From Exophiala sp. HKRS030 (lineage: Eukaryota; Ascomycota; Eurotiomycetes; Chaetothyriales; Herpotrichiellaceae), in NCBI GenBank assembly GCA_023897205.1, contig JAHWDD010000003.1:1305665-1369664 (forward strand): a stretch of 64,000 nt of DNA. The letters are read 5' to 3'. The notes below the pieces were generated by a model that was given only the letters and a program-made list of their open reading frames with translations, was not told where the DNA came from and ran no database searches. This document shows, piece after piece, positions 33,796-44,528 of the stretch. A program made the position numbers and the translations under genes. Every line of letters starts with the position of its first letter. The first letter of the stretch is position 1.

Positions 33796-34781
33796 TTAAT
33801 GGCCGCTGGCCATGGCGACAGCACGACGACGATCTCTCTCCTCGGCAATCGACAGCTGTGATGATTATTAGCATGTAGGCAAAGTGATATCTCAGGTGAA
33901 TTATTCGTACCTTGACACCCTTGCCCTTTGGCAGACTGACCCATGGCTTCTCCTTGCCAATGATGAAGACGTTGCTTTCTCGGGTAGCGAAAGAGTTGTC
34001 AATGGCGTCCTTGATGTGAACGATGGCGAAGCCACCGTCGTGTCTCTCACGGTGAGTGATGACACCAACACGACCCATGTTACGACCACCAGTAACCATG
34101 GCGATCACACCAGTGTCGAATCGGATGAAGTCGGTGATCTTTCCGGTTGCGAGATCGATCTTGACGGTGTCGTTAACCTTGATGGCCGGGTCGGGGTATC
34201 GGATACTATTAAACCTATCAGCTATTTTGTTTTTCTTTCCAACCACATCTTGGCCCAACGGCTGATAGATGCTTGAGCGCAGACTTACGTGCGAGCATCA
34301 TGCGTAACCAAGTATGGGATTCCTCCTTTTCCGATTTGAACACGCTTGACCTTGCCGAGTTTGTACTCTGCCTCGGCTTGTTCGATTCGGTGCACGGCGA
34401 AGCGGCCCTTGGTGTCGTAGACCAGACGGAAGTGCTCGCCAGTCTTGTCGATCGAGATGACATCCATGAAGCCAGCTGGGTAGGTAACGTCGGTGCGGAC
34501 CTTGCCATCAACCTTGATGAGGCGCTGCATCAGGATAGCATTGGTCTCACGGCCGTTGAGAGCATACTTGAGACGATTTCGGAGGAAAACGATCAAGGGC
34601 AAGCAATCGCGGGTTTTCTGATTAGAAAGTCAGTATTTGCATTTCACCTCGCAAGGACGATTGTGCAACGAACGTGAGGACCAGGGGACGCCTTCGGGGC
34701 ATAGGCGCCCGAGAGCTTGTCCAGCAGCCAGTGCGAAGGTGCGCTGAGGCGTTTCTGATGCTTCTTAGGACCGCGACCCAT
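33796..34781 (-). CDS. RPS4: 40S ribosomal protein eS4 (S4), four exons
   Basis: Structural protein of the small cytosolic ribosomal subunit. Exons on the minus strand are 34674-34781, 34289-34617, 33911-34205 and 33796-33855, giving 263 residues, the typical length. It begins [12 protein letters not shown] and ends AMASGH. The central S4 RNA-binding part ([33 protein letters not shown]) and the KOW-like segment ([18 protein letters not shown]) are clear. All three introns are GT-AG and short. One unusual residue run at the C-terminus ([11 protein letters not shown]) is unremarkable for fungi. It is expected to be strongly expressed. Confidence 0.98.
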
Positions 34782-35056
34782 CTTGTTGTGATGTTGTGAG
34801 ATGTGTGTAGGGATGCAGCTTCAATCTGCGAATCTGTAGATGAATTTTCGAGGGTTGAAAGTTGGCGCAAAATCTTGGCGTCTTGGCGCCACTTGATTTG
34901 TTCAAATGACGGGTTTTGTGGTCCAGGAAGTCGAGGGTGTGTCATTTGAAAATGGGGCCACGCACGATTTATTAGGCTAATGTCAAACGCTGCTTGCGAG
35001 GAACACGTATTGTATTGCTACACTTCAGGATCTAGATTTCTACCACATCCCCTACT

Positions 35057-36254
35057 TTATAGCAGCCCCTGGATGATGGCCGCCTCCGCATTGAGTATTG
35101 AGGATCCAGCAGCACCAATGACGGTGTTGTGGCTCAGACAAGCAAATCTGATGTCGAAGTGTGAACCCTTAGCAGCCTCTCGTACTCGCCCTACGCTGAC
35201 GGCATAACCACCCGAGATATCCCTATCAAGTCGAGGCTGTGGTCGATCCGGCTCATCGAAGACAACGATTGCCTGTTCTGGAGCAGAAGGGCAACCCAGC
35301 TTCTGTGCCTCGGCAACATAGTCTCTCATGGCTTGCTTGACTTGTTCCGCACTTGGTGGAGGTCTCTGCTTGAACCTCAATGATACGAAAGCCATATGGC
35401 CATCTGTGACTCCGACGCGTGTGCATGTTGCTCCTATTGTGAGGCCAGATTGCTCCTCGAATGCAGTCGCATCTGCATTCATGGACCCCAGTATTTTCTG
35501 AGCTTCAGTCTCCAGTTTGTCTTCTTCTCCCTGGATATAAGGGACAACATTGTCAAAAATGTCCATACTTGGTACACCTGGATACCCTGCACCCGAGACT
35601 GCTTGTTCGGTAAAGACCTCGACGTCCTCGACGGGTCCGAATCTGGCCTGTATAGCCGCAAAAGGAATGACTATGCCAATAACGGCACAATTAGAATTGC
35701 AGACCAGAAACCCCTTCTTGAGCCCGAAGTGTTTCCGCTGGTGAGGGATAAGTCCCAAGTGAGAGATATTGACTGTAGGTACCACCAAAGGCACAATTGG
35801 ATCCCTTCTGTAGTTCTTCGCATTGGAAAAGACCGGGATTTCGGCTTTGAGAAATTCCATTTCTGAAGAGTCTAAGTATTTGAGAGTGTCAAGTCAAACA
35901 TTCAAAACATACCAACGTCTCCAGCAACATCGCTGTCCAGACCAGAAAAAACTAGATCACAGTCGGTGAAATTGCTGGCCTTGCATTCCCGCACGACAAG
36001 GCTGGCCAAGTCGGCAGACATTGGTCTTGCCTGCTTCCACCGGACAGCATCTTTGTACTTCTTCCCAGCCGACCTCGATGAGGCACCAACAGCTTGTAGA
36101 TGGAGCGTGGGGTGGTCGGCCAGAAGCAGAATGAATCTCTGCCCGACAGATCCTTGAACAATAAGTATTTCGAGCATATATAAGATGTAATGAACGTACC
36201 TGTTGCACCTAACACAGCACATTTCCTCTTGGGTTGAGAGGATGCGTTTGCCAT
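35057..36254 (-). CDS. HOM2: aspartate-semialdehyde dehydrogenase, three exons
   Basis: Reduces aspartyl-4-phosphate to aspartate semialdehyde with NADPH, the second step of the fungal threonine/methionine pathway. Exons are 36200-36254, 35913-36152 and 35057-35862, giving 366 residues. GATGSVGQRF, the nucleotide loop, spans the first intron. SNCAV carries catalytic Cys157, followed by [13 protein letters not shown]. The conserved [13 protein letters not shown] region holds the catalytic His, and [17 protein letters not shown] lies near the end. Start ATG at 36254 ([16 protein letters not shown]) is preferred over a longer upstream frame because it gives the usual short N-terminus. It is tandem with the eS4 gene, 275 bp upstream of it. 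Confidence 0.95.
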
Positions 36255-37729
36255 CTTCAAAGGCCCGAATTGTAGTATTTCAGGATTTGACTGTAGTTGC
36301 GAAATGAGGGACAATTGGTAGCCTAGAAAGAAATCGTTATTGAAGATGCGTTTTCCCAATGTGACAGTTTAGGTGACTACCACACTTGTCGATTGTCCAA
36401 AGGTTTTGAATGAGTGAGTATCTAGGCTCAACAAGTAGCGAAGATTGGGCGGAGGTTGAAAATAATTTCACCGATTCCGCTCGTCATTGTCTGAGTCACT
36501 GGCAAAAGGGACCATCGCCCCTTAAAAGCGGCAATTTCTTTGGCGTGTCCCTCGTACTCGTACGAAGCTCGAGACTCAACGATATGGTGAAGCAAAAGTC
36601 TCAAGAAGCAATTTCGTAGCTGCAAAGTGACGTTAAGTTGACATCTAATTTCATCTTCATGTGTTCAACTTCTCTTGCCATAAAACTCGACAATCATGTA
36701 AAAGTCCTTAGTATAAATCTAATGGTTACGACGAGGGTTCAGAAGCTATGATCGCAAGATCACCGGTCGAACTTCTTCTACAATTGATCTTGTAAGATCC
36801 TCCAACACCTTGTGGCTTCGGAAGAGCTCGTTGAGTGCCACAATGTCATCATAATGATTGTCAGGATCAGTACGTCCACGAGTTGTGAAGCCAAGATCGT
36901 GGGAAAAGTACAGCAACATCGCATGGGACAACTACAAGGTCTGGGAAACGACAACTGGACGAGGATACCAGTAACATGAATGGCAGCAGCATCATAAATG
37001 GAAGACAACGACGACATATATGAGGACAACGACGATGTAACAACATGTATGCAAGGTAACGACGACATTCATGGGGAACAACTACAACAAGGTGTTCAAG
37101 CGACAACCCCTCCGAGCAATTGCACCAGGCAATGTACACGATGGGGCTGCGACTGTCCAAGCGATACTCAGCGGGATAGTAGCGAACCTCCATGAGCCCT
37201 GTGTAAACAGTAACAGTAGCCCCCAGTGTCTTTTCAGAGACCGGGTATTGATTGGTTTGAGAGTGTTGTACCAAGACTTCATACTTTTGACAGAGAGAAC
37301 CAAGAACTCATGTCATTTCTGCTCTCGCCCTGGTGGGTGGATTTGAAAGAAATACTGAGGGTCATCATTACATTGGAACGTGAGCTCACCACACTGTCAC
37401 GTACTTCTGTTCAGTCCACTCAGCTGAGAATTCGAACCGTCGGCGCGAAAAACAAGCAGCTTTTGAAGTGGTGGCTAGCCCACCCCCGAAGCACTGCAAC
37501 AAGGCGATGACAACGATGGTGGGCTAGCCAAACCCCAACTCCCCGGCTCACACCTCCTAACACCACACACTTCCACTCGTCCACCATCACCCACATCATC
37601 CCACTTCAGTGGATGAGAACTTGCCAATCAGGCCTCAAGAGACACCATCAGTCGTTCGCACAGGGGCTACTGATCCTGATGGACTCTATCGAACCTTTCA
37701 TGACGAAGAACTCACCACGTCATGAGCGG
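36255..37729. other. intergenic with degenerate repeats, no gene seen
   Basis: 1.5 kb. Around 36890-37100 imperfect units rich in AACGACGAY and ACAACWAC recur on the plus strand, looking like a worn minisatellite. An inverted repeat at 37472-37530 is annotated separately. Confidence 0.45.
37472..37530. repeat. perfect 13-bp inverted repeat, 33-nt spacer
   Basis: TGGCTAGCCCACC at 37472-37484 pairs with GGTGGGCTAGCCA at 37518-37530. Isolated in intergenic DNA upstream of nothing obvious. It could be a small foldback remnant or a terminator-like hairpin. Confidence 0.8.
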
Positions 37730-37945
37730 TCAGTAGGTGGTGGCGGGCCGCAAGAAACGCGGCCGTTGATCAAAGATCTCCGGCCGTTCCTTGGGCAATG
37801 TCCGCACCTTTCCTCGCCAAATGACGACAGGGCGTTCAGAACGAACGGAAGCGGGTGGTGTGGTTGGTGCCACACGAAGAGAAGTAGGACGCGGAGCGTC
37901 CATTGTCTCTTCAAAAGCTTTTGGTTTGCTGCAGAAACAACCCAT
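37730..37945 (-). CDS. possible 71-residue lipid-anchored peptide (MGCFCSK start)
   Basis: A single-exon frame beginning MGCFCSKPKAF. Gly2 followed by Cys3, Cys5 and Ser6 matches the dual N-myristoylation/palmitoylation pattern of membrane-anchored signalling proteins. The remainder is Arg/Pro/Thr-rich and probably disordered (PRPTSLRVAPTTPP). ATG context is AAGATGG. No family recognised. The acylation inference rests on the N-terminal motif only, and the frame could be chance. Confidence 0.45.
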   Translation of the reverse strand: MGCFCSKPKAFEETMDAPRPTSLRVAPTTPPASVRSERPVVIWRGKVRTLPKERPEIFDQRPRFLRPATTY

Positions 37946-39471
37946 CTTGGATGAAATGTTACTGTGACGTGAAAAATGTTCAGAATTCTGAAGGAAGGAA
38001 AATTGGGAGGTTTGGGGGGGATGCCACTTATTTGTAGTCTTTTCCCGGCCTTCCTCTCTTCCTCTTCTTTGCCGATCTGCCTACAGGTGAGCCACTCTTG
38101 AAAAGTTTCCATGCTCCAAAGTTTTCTCAATGGGGTTGCAGAGATACTGTTCTGTCTGTACGGAAGCAGTATCCGTCGTCACACACACAATGTTGTTCGA
38201 TATTCAATGCCCAGCCAGTCAGCAGTCACGCCAGAAGGACCCTCTGAAGCGAGCCACAGTATAACCAGAAAATTCTTCAACCTTATGAACGTTTGAGGGT
38301 ATGCAGATGACAAGGTATCCGCACTGGGACTGGCAAATTGAGGATGTGCTAGACAAATCGTGAGTTTTCAAAACACAAGGCGAGCAAAATGCGCAATCCC
38401 CACTTGAGGGGCCTTCGGAACCCAATATTTGCCGGAAGAGTTCTCACGAACATCTCTTGGATCGACTCAGGCAGACAGTCTTGCAGATCCACTTCGCGGG
38501 GATTGGAAGACTGTACCGGTGAAGCTTGTCAAATACTTGCGCGAGGCTGTATCAGAGAATGTACAGATCATCCCGAAGATGAGCCTTTATCAAACGGGAA
38601 GTGAGCAGCATTGGGGACATCAAGGGTCAACAGAGGAGGGGAATGGGGAGTCGGGCAAGTCAAGGCAACAGTTGCGGAAAAGTGGAACTGCTCCCAACAA
38701 TTTCATGTGGCATCAGAGGTCGGAGTGAGGAAATGCACTCCTTGCATAAATCACTGGAGAGAAAGGGCGCAATTGTTCATTCGTCATGGCTTGAGGCTCC
38801 ACGAGATGATCAGGAAGTGAGAAATGGTCTCGAAAGGCCCCCATCAGACACGAAACTAGGTATGTTTAGAAGGCATCTACCATTTTCCAGCCGTGGTAAG
38901 CGTCTCAGCTCCCATGCCCCCAGATGCCGCTCACTACCTCTTGTTTCTTCCTTGAATGAGACATGGCCGACTGATGACCGTGGGGAAGAATCCCGATTTG
39001 TCCACAAATGCTGATAGCAACATTGTCGGGGAGTCTTGAGGAGAAAGAGGTAGGAGGAGTGGCATCGTCGCAGGGAAGAAACAGCAGAGGGAAGATGTCC
39101 AACCCAATCTCAGAAATAGCAGACCGAGATGTTGTAAGTCACTTCTGCTCCATGTCCCGCAATGCCAATCCTCTTTCACGCGTCTGTTCAGAGTCCTTTT
39201 GTTCGCCGTATCCTGAACACTGACCCTACAACGACGCTCTTGAAGAGTACACGGTAGGAGTTCCCAAGCCTAGTCACTCATCTAGCAATGCGTTCTCCGG
39301 AGGTTTATTGAGGCCGGTAAGATACGGGAATCAGGCAGGAAGAGATCGGTAGCGGCGGTGGTACGTTCGTAGCGGGACCAGGACTGACACAGATATGAAG
39401 ATGGATGTTTACGACAGCCGTAGATGGCCGGTGAGAATGACATGGGCGTGACGTGATCTAGTATCGCTTCA

Positions 39472-39510
39472 CCCAGGCTTTACCCAAGCTTTACCCAAGC
39501 TTTGCCCAGA
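39472..39510. repeat. 11-bp tandem repeat, 3.5 copies
   Basis: Units close to CCCAAGCTTTA are repeated three times plus a partial unit; two of the units differ from the consensus at one base each. Intergenic. Confidence 0.9.
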
Positions 39511-40317
39511 GGCAACTGGTGGAATTCCATCAAACAGGGCACCTCGACTACAAAGTACGTAAATCAAGTTCGGTGGTCCATCAACCATCGCAGGTATATT
39601 TGTATGGACAAAACAATCTACTCCATGTCTGCAAATTGTGAATTTTCCTTCTACGTCTTCACACGCCATCAATCAAAGCGACGTCAAATAAAGTAGGGAT
39701 TCAATGGCGCAATCTATCTTTCTTCCTCCTCCAAAATCGAACGTTGTCTCCATGGAGGAAGCGAGCTCGTCTAACGGTAGGATAACGACTGAGAGACCGG
39801 ATCGGTGAAGCGAACATGATTTTGACCAGGGTACTGCGTAGGAAAAGGAGAACACTTCTCCGAGGCGGATGCAATCTAGAATCAGTCAGTCCGGCCAATG
39901 CTCTCCGGAGCCGTACGAGTAATAAACGAGTCGTTGAGAAAAAAGACACCGGGGGACTTGGCTTTCTTGTGTGCAATCGGCGATAACGAAAAATGACCGG
40001 GGAAACAGTTTGTTCTAATGTGTGAGTCTAGCCAGTCTTCGTTCCGGTTCATGTTTAGAGGTCAAAGAGTCGCAGATGCGCCCAGTTTCGGCGATATGCC
40101 CACCATCCATGTCCTTATCTCCGGCCCGCATACTACCAGCTGCAAGTACAACAACGACGACGACCGCCGAGGGGAATCTCGCTTGCAACCTCCTCTTCTG
40201 GTGTCTCGATCAATAGCCCATCGAATACTCTTTTGTGATACAAACTGCCTGATGTGAGCAGAGAAGAAACTTTCGATTGTAGGGCGTTGATACTGTCTTT
40301 GTGTAGTGTCAGTCTGG

Positions 40318-40346
40318 ACCACCACCACCACCACCACCACCACCAC
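40318..40346. repeat. (ACC)n microsatellite
   Basis: About nine and a half perfect ACC units, roughly 175 bp upstream of the isochorismatase-like gene. Confidence 0.95.
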
Positions 40347-40521
40347 TTGCCTGGTCAGGACACTCATGGGAGTTCAAGTGAACTCCGTACTGACAACTGA
40401 CAGTCTTACTCGACAGTAGCCTCTCGGGGAATTTACCAAGCACTCCGAATACGAAGACCGTCCTCGATTCAGTGTCCGCCTGGAACAACAACCGTTCGGT
40501 CAGTTACAAGTACGACTGGCC

Positions 40522-41163
40522 ATGTCCTACGGCTCACGCGCCATCCTGTCCTCCACGGACGTCTCTTCGCCATTGTCGGTCTCTCCGTCCGAGACGGCAC
40601 TTCTTCTTCTCGATTACCAAAACATCGCCGTCTCTCGCCTCGTGGACGCGGCGCCCGTCGTGCTCAACGTGGCCCGGCAGATGCGAGACTGGGCACTGTC
40701 CAAGGACATGGTGGTGTACCACTGCCTGGTCGACACGACGCCCGGGAACAGGCCGTCCCCCCGCAACAGGATGTCCCTGAAATGGCGCATGTACGAGGAC
40801 AAGTTCGCCAGCATGCCGGCGTTGGGTTACGAGGCCGACGTGCTCTCCCCGATCGACCCGGGCCGTGAGAGGATGGTCGTCCGACCGCCGGGGACGGTCT
40901 CGGCGCTCGAGTCAGCGGGCCTCCTGGACGAACTTGGCCAGAGGGGTGTGAAGAGCCTGATGCTATGTGGGTTGACCACCAGTGGCTGCGTGCTCAGTAC
41001 CGCGAGACAGGCCACCGATCGAGGGTTCATCGTGACCGTCGTGGAGGATGCGTGTTTCGACCCGGTCCCCGGCTTGCATGGGATTTTGAGCGCTCATGTC
41101 TTGCCCGCGACTGCACATGTCGCGATTTCCGGTGAGCTCAGGGATGCATGGAAGGTGTTGTAG
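40522..41163 (+). CDS. isochorismatase-like cysteine hydrolase
   Basis: Intronless, 213 residues, alpha/beta fold of the isochorismatase-like (nicotinamidase) superfamily. Strand 1 carries catalytic Asp31 in LLLLDYQNI. The nucleophile region GLTTSGCVLSTA has Cys156, followed by VVEDACFDP. The third triad residue is normally a Lys in a [K]-x-x-x-[ST]-AF context; here the corresponding segment reads VVRPPGTVSAL, so Lys appears replaced by Arg121. That change may alter or abolish the usual hydrolysis. GC content is higher than its surroundings. The substrate cannot be told from sequence. Confidence 0.9.
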   Translation: MSYGSRAILSSTDVSSPLSVSPSETALLLLDYQNIAVSRLVDAAPVVLNVARQMRDWALSKDMVVYHCLVDTTPGNRPSPRNRMSLKWRMYEDKFASMPALGYEADVLSPIDPGRERMVVRPPGTVSALESAGLLDELGQRGVKSLMLCGLTTSGCVLSTARQATDRGFIVTVVEDACFDPVPGLHGILSAHVLPATAHVAISGELRDAWKVL

Positions 41164-42301
41164 TTGAGTTGTAGGTGGGTGGGAGGACGGGGTACCGGGG
41201 ATTGTGCATGACTATTTTTTTTGATTTTAATCTCAACGCGTTGTCGTTTTGATGTTCGTGCGTATCAACGACACAACTTTGAGAAACTGTCTAGAGATTC
41301 GTGACCAAGATTGATGCTTGGTAGATATCGACTTGTAACAAGTAATCGAGGTATTGATTACCTATCAGTAGACATGGAACAGTAAACTGGCTCAATATGT
41401 TGTGTCAGCATACCCTGAAATGGGTAAAGTGGGTCCCTACACAATTTGGAAATTCGGTGTATCACGCTTTTGTTTGCTCAAGCCCTGACCGGCCATCCCA
41501 AGCGGGAGGAGAGTACTCATATTCTAGGTGATGAGAACCCTCTCTTTAGTATGCATAGCTAGCAGGCCGTCATACTATAGACTTACCCATAGATGCATGT
41601 ACATGGTACGAAGTAGACGGTGCTCATTCACTAAACTTTTGTTCCACAGAAAGCAAAGGTACATCGATCGAAGAAACTTGGCCAGAACTGATCTGGTACT
41701 AAGTTATATCGATCCCTATGTTAATTTTACGGTTTATACATTGTAGAGCACTACGGACGTCGTCGTTCGTTGATTGTCGGTTCATTTGGACCGTGCTAGT
41801 AGTTGTTAACTTCCTTGCCGTAGCATTTATTGCTATTAGTACTCCGCACTGACTATCTTTATCGACTAATGCCTCGAATGTTGATTTACTTACTGTAGAT
41901 TTACCAATTGCCAGTGATGGTTTTATATCAGGTATATTAGGATATATTAAAATGCGAGGTATATCTCTCTTATCTAGCTCTCTTTGTTTTTCCAAAAACG
42001 ATCGTGGTATCATGACACAGTTACACAAATAAAAAGTCCATGACTCGGCACACAAAGTCACCATTGACCAATGTGGCTATAGATTCCTTCTCTGCCGGGG
42101 GGTATCATCATCAAGAAATTGCTCAAACAATACTTCACCCATTTCTTCCTTGTTTCACATTACTTCTTCAGTCTCACCTCAAAAAACTCCGATACGTAAA
42201 AAGGTACTCACTCACTCTCACACTCACACCGACATTACTATACCTTTCACGCATCGAGAGTTGAAGCGCCTCTTCAACCCCATACACACACACTCTGAGA
42301 T
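41164..42301. other. AT-rich intergenic region with transporter fragment
   Basis: Noticeably more AT-rich than neighbouring genes, especially 41540-42060. It contains the transporter-derived segment at 41725-41790. A 121-codon minus frame (41699-42064) overlaps that segment and was not accepted as a gene. Confidence 0.5.
41725..41790 (+). pseudogene. fragment duplicated from the sugar transporter gene
   Basis: This 66-bp stretch is nearly identical to part of exon 5 of the adjacent transporter (43090-43156, opposite strand). It encodes VEHYGRRRSLIVGS. By eye there are three substitutions (two of them C to T relative to the coding strand) and one missing T. A stop follows shortly after. The central 33 bp or so are identical. 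It is in inverted orientation about 1.3 kb from its source. Confidence 0.85.
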
Positions 42302-44528
42302 TTACTCTCTGTGCTCGAGTTCCTTTTCGGCATCGGTACTGTTGCGAGCAGCGGCTTCATCGCCGGCCGTTGTGGCCGCCGGTTGAATCTCTCCGGCCTC
42401 AGCGACGCCGTTCCCGGTACCGGCCTCCCTTCTGATCCTGGCGATCTCGTCGGGTGGAGGGGCCTCCCATTTCCGACTCTCCCAAGGTTTTACGCTGAGG
42501 AGGTACATGGAATCGATCTCCTCCAGGGTCCGACCTTGACCCTCGATGACGAAGAAGTAGATCAGGAGGAGACCCAGCAGGTTACACCCGGCGAAGACGT
42601 AACCGTAGAGGAAATCAATGTCGCCGGTGATGAAGGGGGTGAAGAAGGCGAGGAGGAAGTTCCACAGCCAGTTCGAGGCGGTCGACAGGGCCATGCCTTT
42701 GGCACGGTAGCGGGACGGGTAGAGTTCACCGCAGATGGTCCAGATCATAGGTCCCCAAGCTAGAAGAAGGCAAGTATGTCAGTAATCTTCTTTTCATCAT
42801 CGTAGAAGTGACAGATCATGTCCAAAAACTTACTCGTTGCGAAACCAAAAATGAAGAAAGCCGCCATGACAATCATAGCAGTGCCACTAGATTCGGTGCT
42901 TTGCGGATTGTTGCGGTCAAGGGAGAAATGGCCGATACTAGCAAAGATCATAAACATGAGGACTGTGATTGGCTGTTAGCAGTCTGTAAAAGATTTGTCA
43001 CATGATATGCTAAGCCTTTACCAATAAACACAGCCTTGTCACATGACAAGGCTGATATTTTGGTAAAGCCTCAGGGGGATACTCACACATCCAAAATGAG
43101 CCGACAATCAACGAACGACGACGTCCGTAGTGCTCTACGATGTATAATCCGTAAAAGGTTGTGCCGAAGTTAATTCCGTTGAGGATCATTTGCGTGACAA
43201 ACGAGTTGTTGATGCCCGTGGCCTTGAAGATGACCGTTCCGTAGTAGAAAAAGTAGTTTGCGCCGGTGAGTTGCTGGAACATCTGCAGGGCGACACCGAG
43301 GAGGATCCGGTACGCCATCTTGGGTGCTCTGAACATGTTGACCCATTCCTGGATGACGCCGTCCTGCTTGTTCTCGGCGCGGAGCTTGGCCTCGATCTCT
43401 TCGAGTTCGACGTGGACGCTGTAGTGGTTTTCGGACGCTCCGTAGACCTTGAGCATGATCTTCTTGGCTTCCTCCTTCTGGCCCTTGCGGTAAAGGTAAC
43501 GGGGTGTCTCGGGGAAGATCAGGATGCCCGCTCCGAGGATAAAGGCGAAGACGAAAGCGAGGCCCATGGGGATACGCCAGGATGATGCATTGCCTCTTTG
43601 GTGTTCGTAGCATCCAAAATTGATACATGCGGCCAGGAAGATACCGAACGTGATCTGCCATCGCAGTTAGTTATTTGGGATCAAGCAGACAGATCTCGTG
43701 CCCATTGAGACTTACGAAAAGTTGGTATGTACTGATCAGGGCTCCACGAATGTGTCGAGGGGCGGTTTCGGCTGTTGTCTTTCGTTAGATACGGAACCAT
43801 GAAACCTTAGCAATCGTTCCAACTTACCCATATACATGGGCACGAGCAAAGATAGGGCACCCACGCCCAAACCTGCCACCCAACGGCCCATCATGATTTG
43901 GTACCAGTGGTGTTCCGACGAGATCATGACGATGTTGCCGACCGCGAAGATGCAGCACCACAATGTGACCGAGGGCTTTCGGCCAATGAAGTCGGCAATG
44001 GGAGCTGCCACAAGAGCGCCGATCAATGTACCGATTGAGAGCTAAAAGAGTCAGCGGTGAAGTTCCAGTGAAAAAACCACAGTCCAAGGCCGTGTACTAC
44101 GAATGACTTACCATGGCCACGATGAGACCAGACCTGACGTTGCTGAAGTAAGCGGTTCCATCGCTGTGATGTTGACCGAATCGATTCAGGAAATCCGGCA
44201 TGGCCAAGAATCCCGAAATCTGACCGGTATCATAACCGAAGATGAAACCACCCATCGACACGAGCATGCCCATCCAGAAGGACTCCCATGTTACTCGTCG
44301 CAACGGGCTATAGTCCAAATGTGATAGGGACTTTCTTGCATCGGTAGAATCTCCGCTATGCGGATCGTATCTGTAGGTAAACCACACAGTCAGCAACCCA
44401 AAGAATTCTGACTCAGTTACGAGTGTACCTGGGGATGAGTGCACGTACTTTGCGTAGGAGACGTAGTTGGTCAAGCCCAGAGATTCCCGCGTGGGCTTCT
44501 GGAACTTTGGGACTTTGAAAGACCCCAT
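42302..44528 (-). CDS. MFS sugar transporter (hexose type), seven exons
   Basis: Twelve-helix plasma membrane sugar porter. Exons are 44449-44528, 44112-44370, 43828-44041, 43716-43771, 43087-43654, 42834-42962 and 42302-42759, giving 587 residues. Family marks in order: DFIGRKPS after helix 2; [40 protein letters not shown] before the central loop; QQLTGANYFFYYG in helix 7; VEHYGRRRS in the 8/9 loop; and ELYPSRYRAKGMA, then EGQGRTLEEID near the end. The cytosolic tails are long, and the C-terminal tail is Ala/Glu-rich. Intron 5 (42963-43086, 124 nt) is the longest and holds a strong hairpin. Sugar specificity and proton coupling cannot be read directly. Confidence 0.96.
43013..43071. repeat. 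nested hairpin inside transporter intron 5
   Basis: Inner arms AGCCTTGTCA (43032-43041) and TGACAAGGCT (43044-43053) are perfect with a 2-nt centre. Outer arms AGCCTTTACCA (43013-43023) and TGGTAAAGCCT (43061-43071) match at 10 of 11 positions. The element could be a tiny foldback element or a structured intron segment that brings the splice sites together. Confidence 0.8.

Larger units (their letters stand above)
37946..40521. other. 2.6 kb intergenic, no supported gene
   Basis: Several overlapping plus frames at 38389-39014 (up to 137 codons) have protein-like composition in patches (VPVKLVKYLREAVSENVQIIP near 38515) but no domain or splice model. Two tandem repeats (39472-39510 and 40318-40346) are annotated separately. 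Confidence 0.45.

Noticed and set aside
36890..37100. CRISPR-like or coding repeats (AACGACGAY units)
   Set aside because: Units are imperfect, irregularly spaced and without spacers; more like a worn minisatellite, and the genome is eukaryotic.
39760..39835. tRNA-like stretch (TCTAACGGTAGGATAAC resembles a D-arm)
   Set aside because: No T-arm consensus or acceptor pairing follows.
41699..42064. 121-codon minus frame in the AT-rich gap
   Set aside because: Overlaps the transporter fragment on the other strand; no known domain, likely chance.
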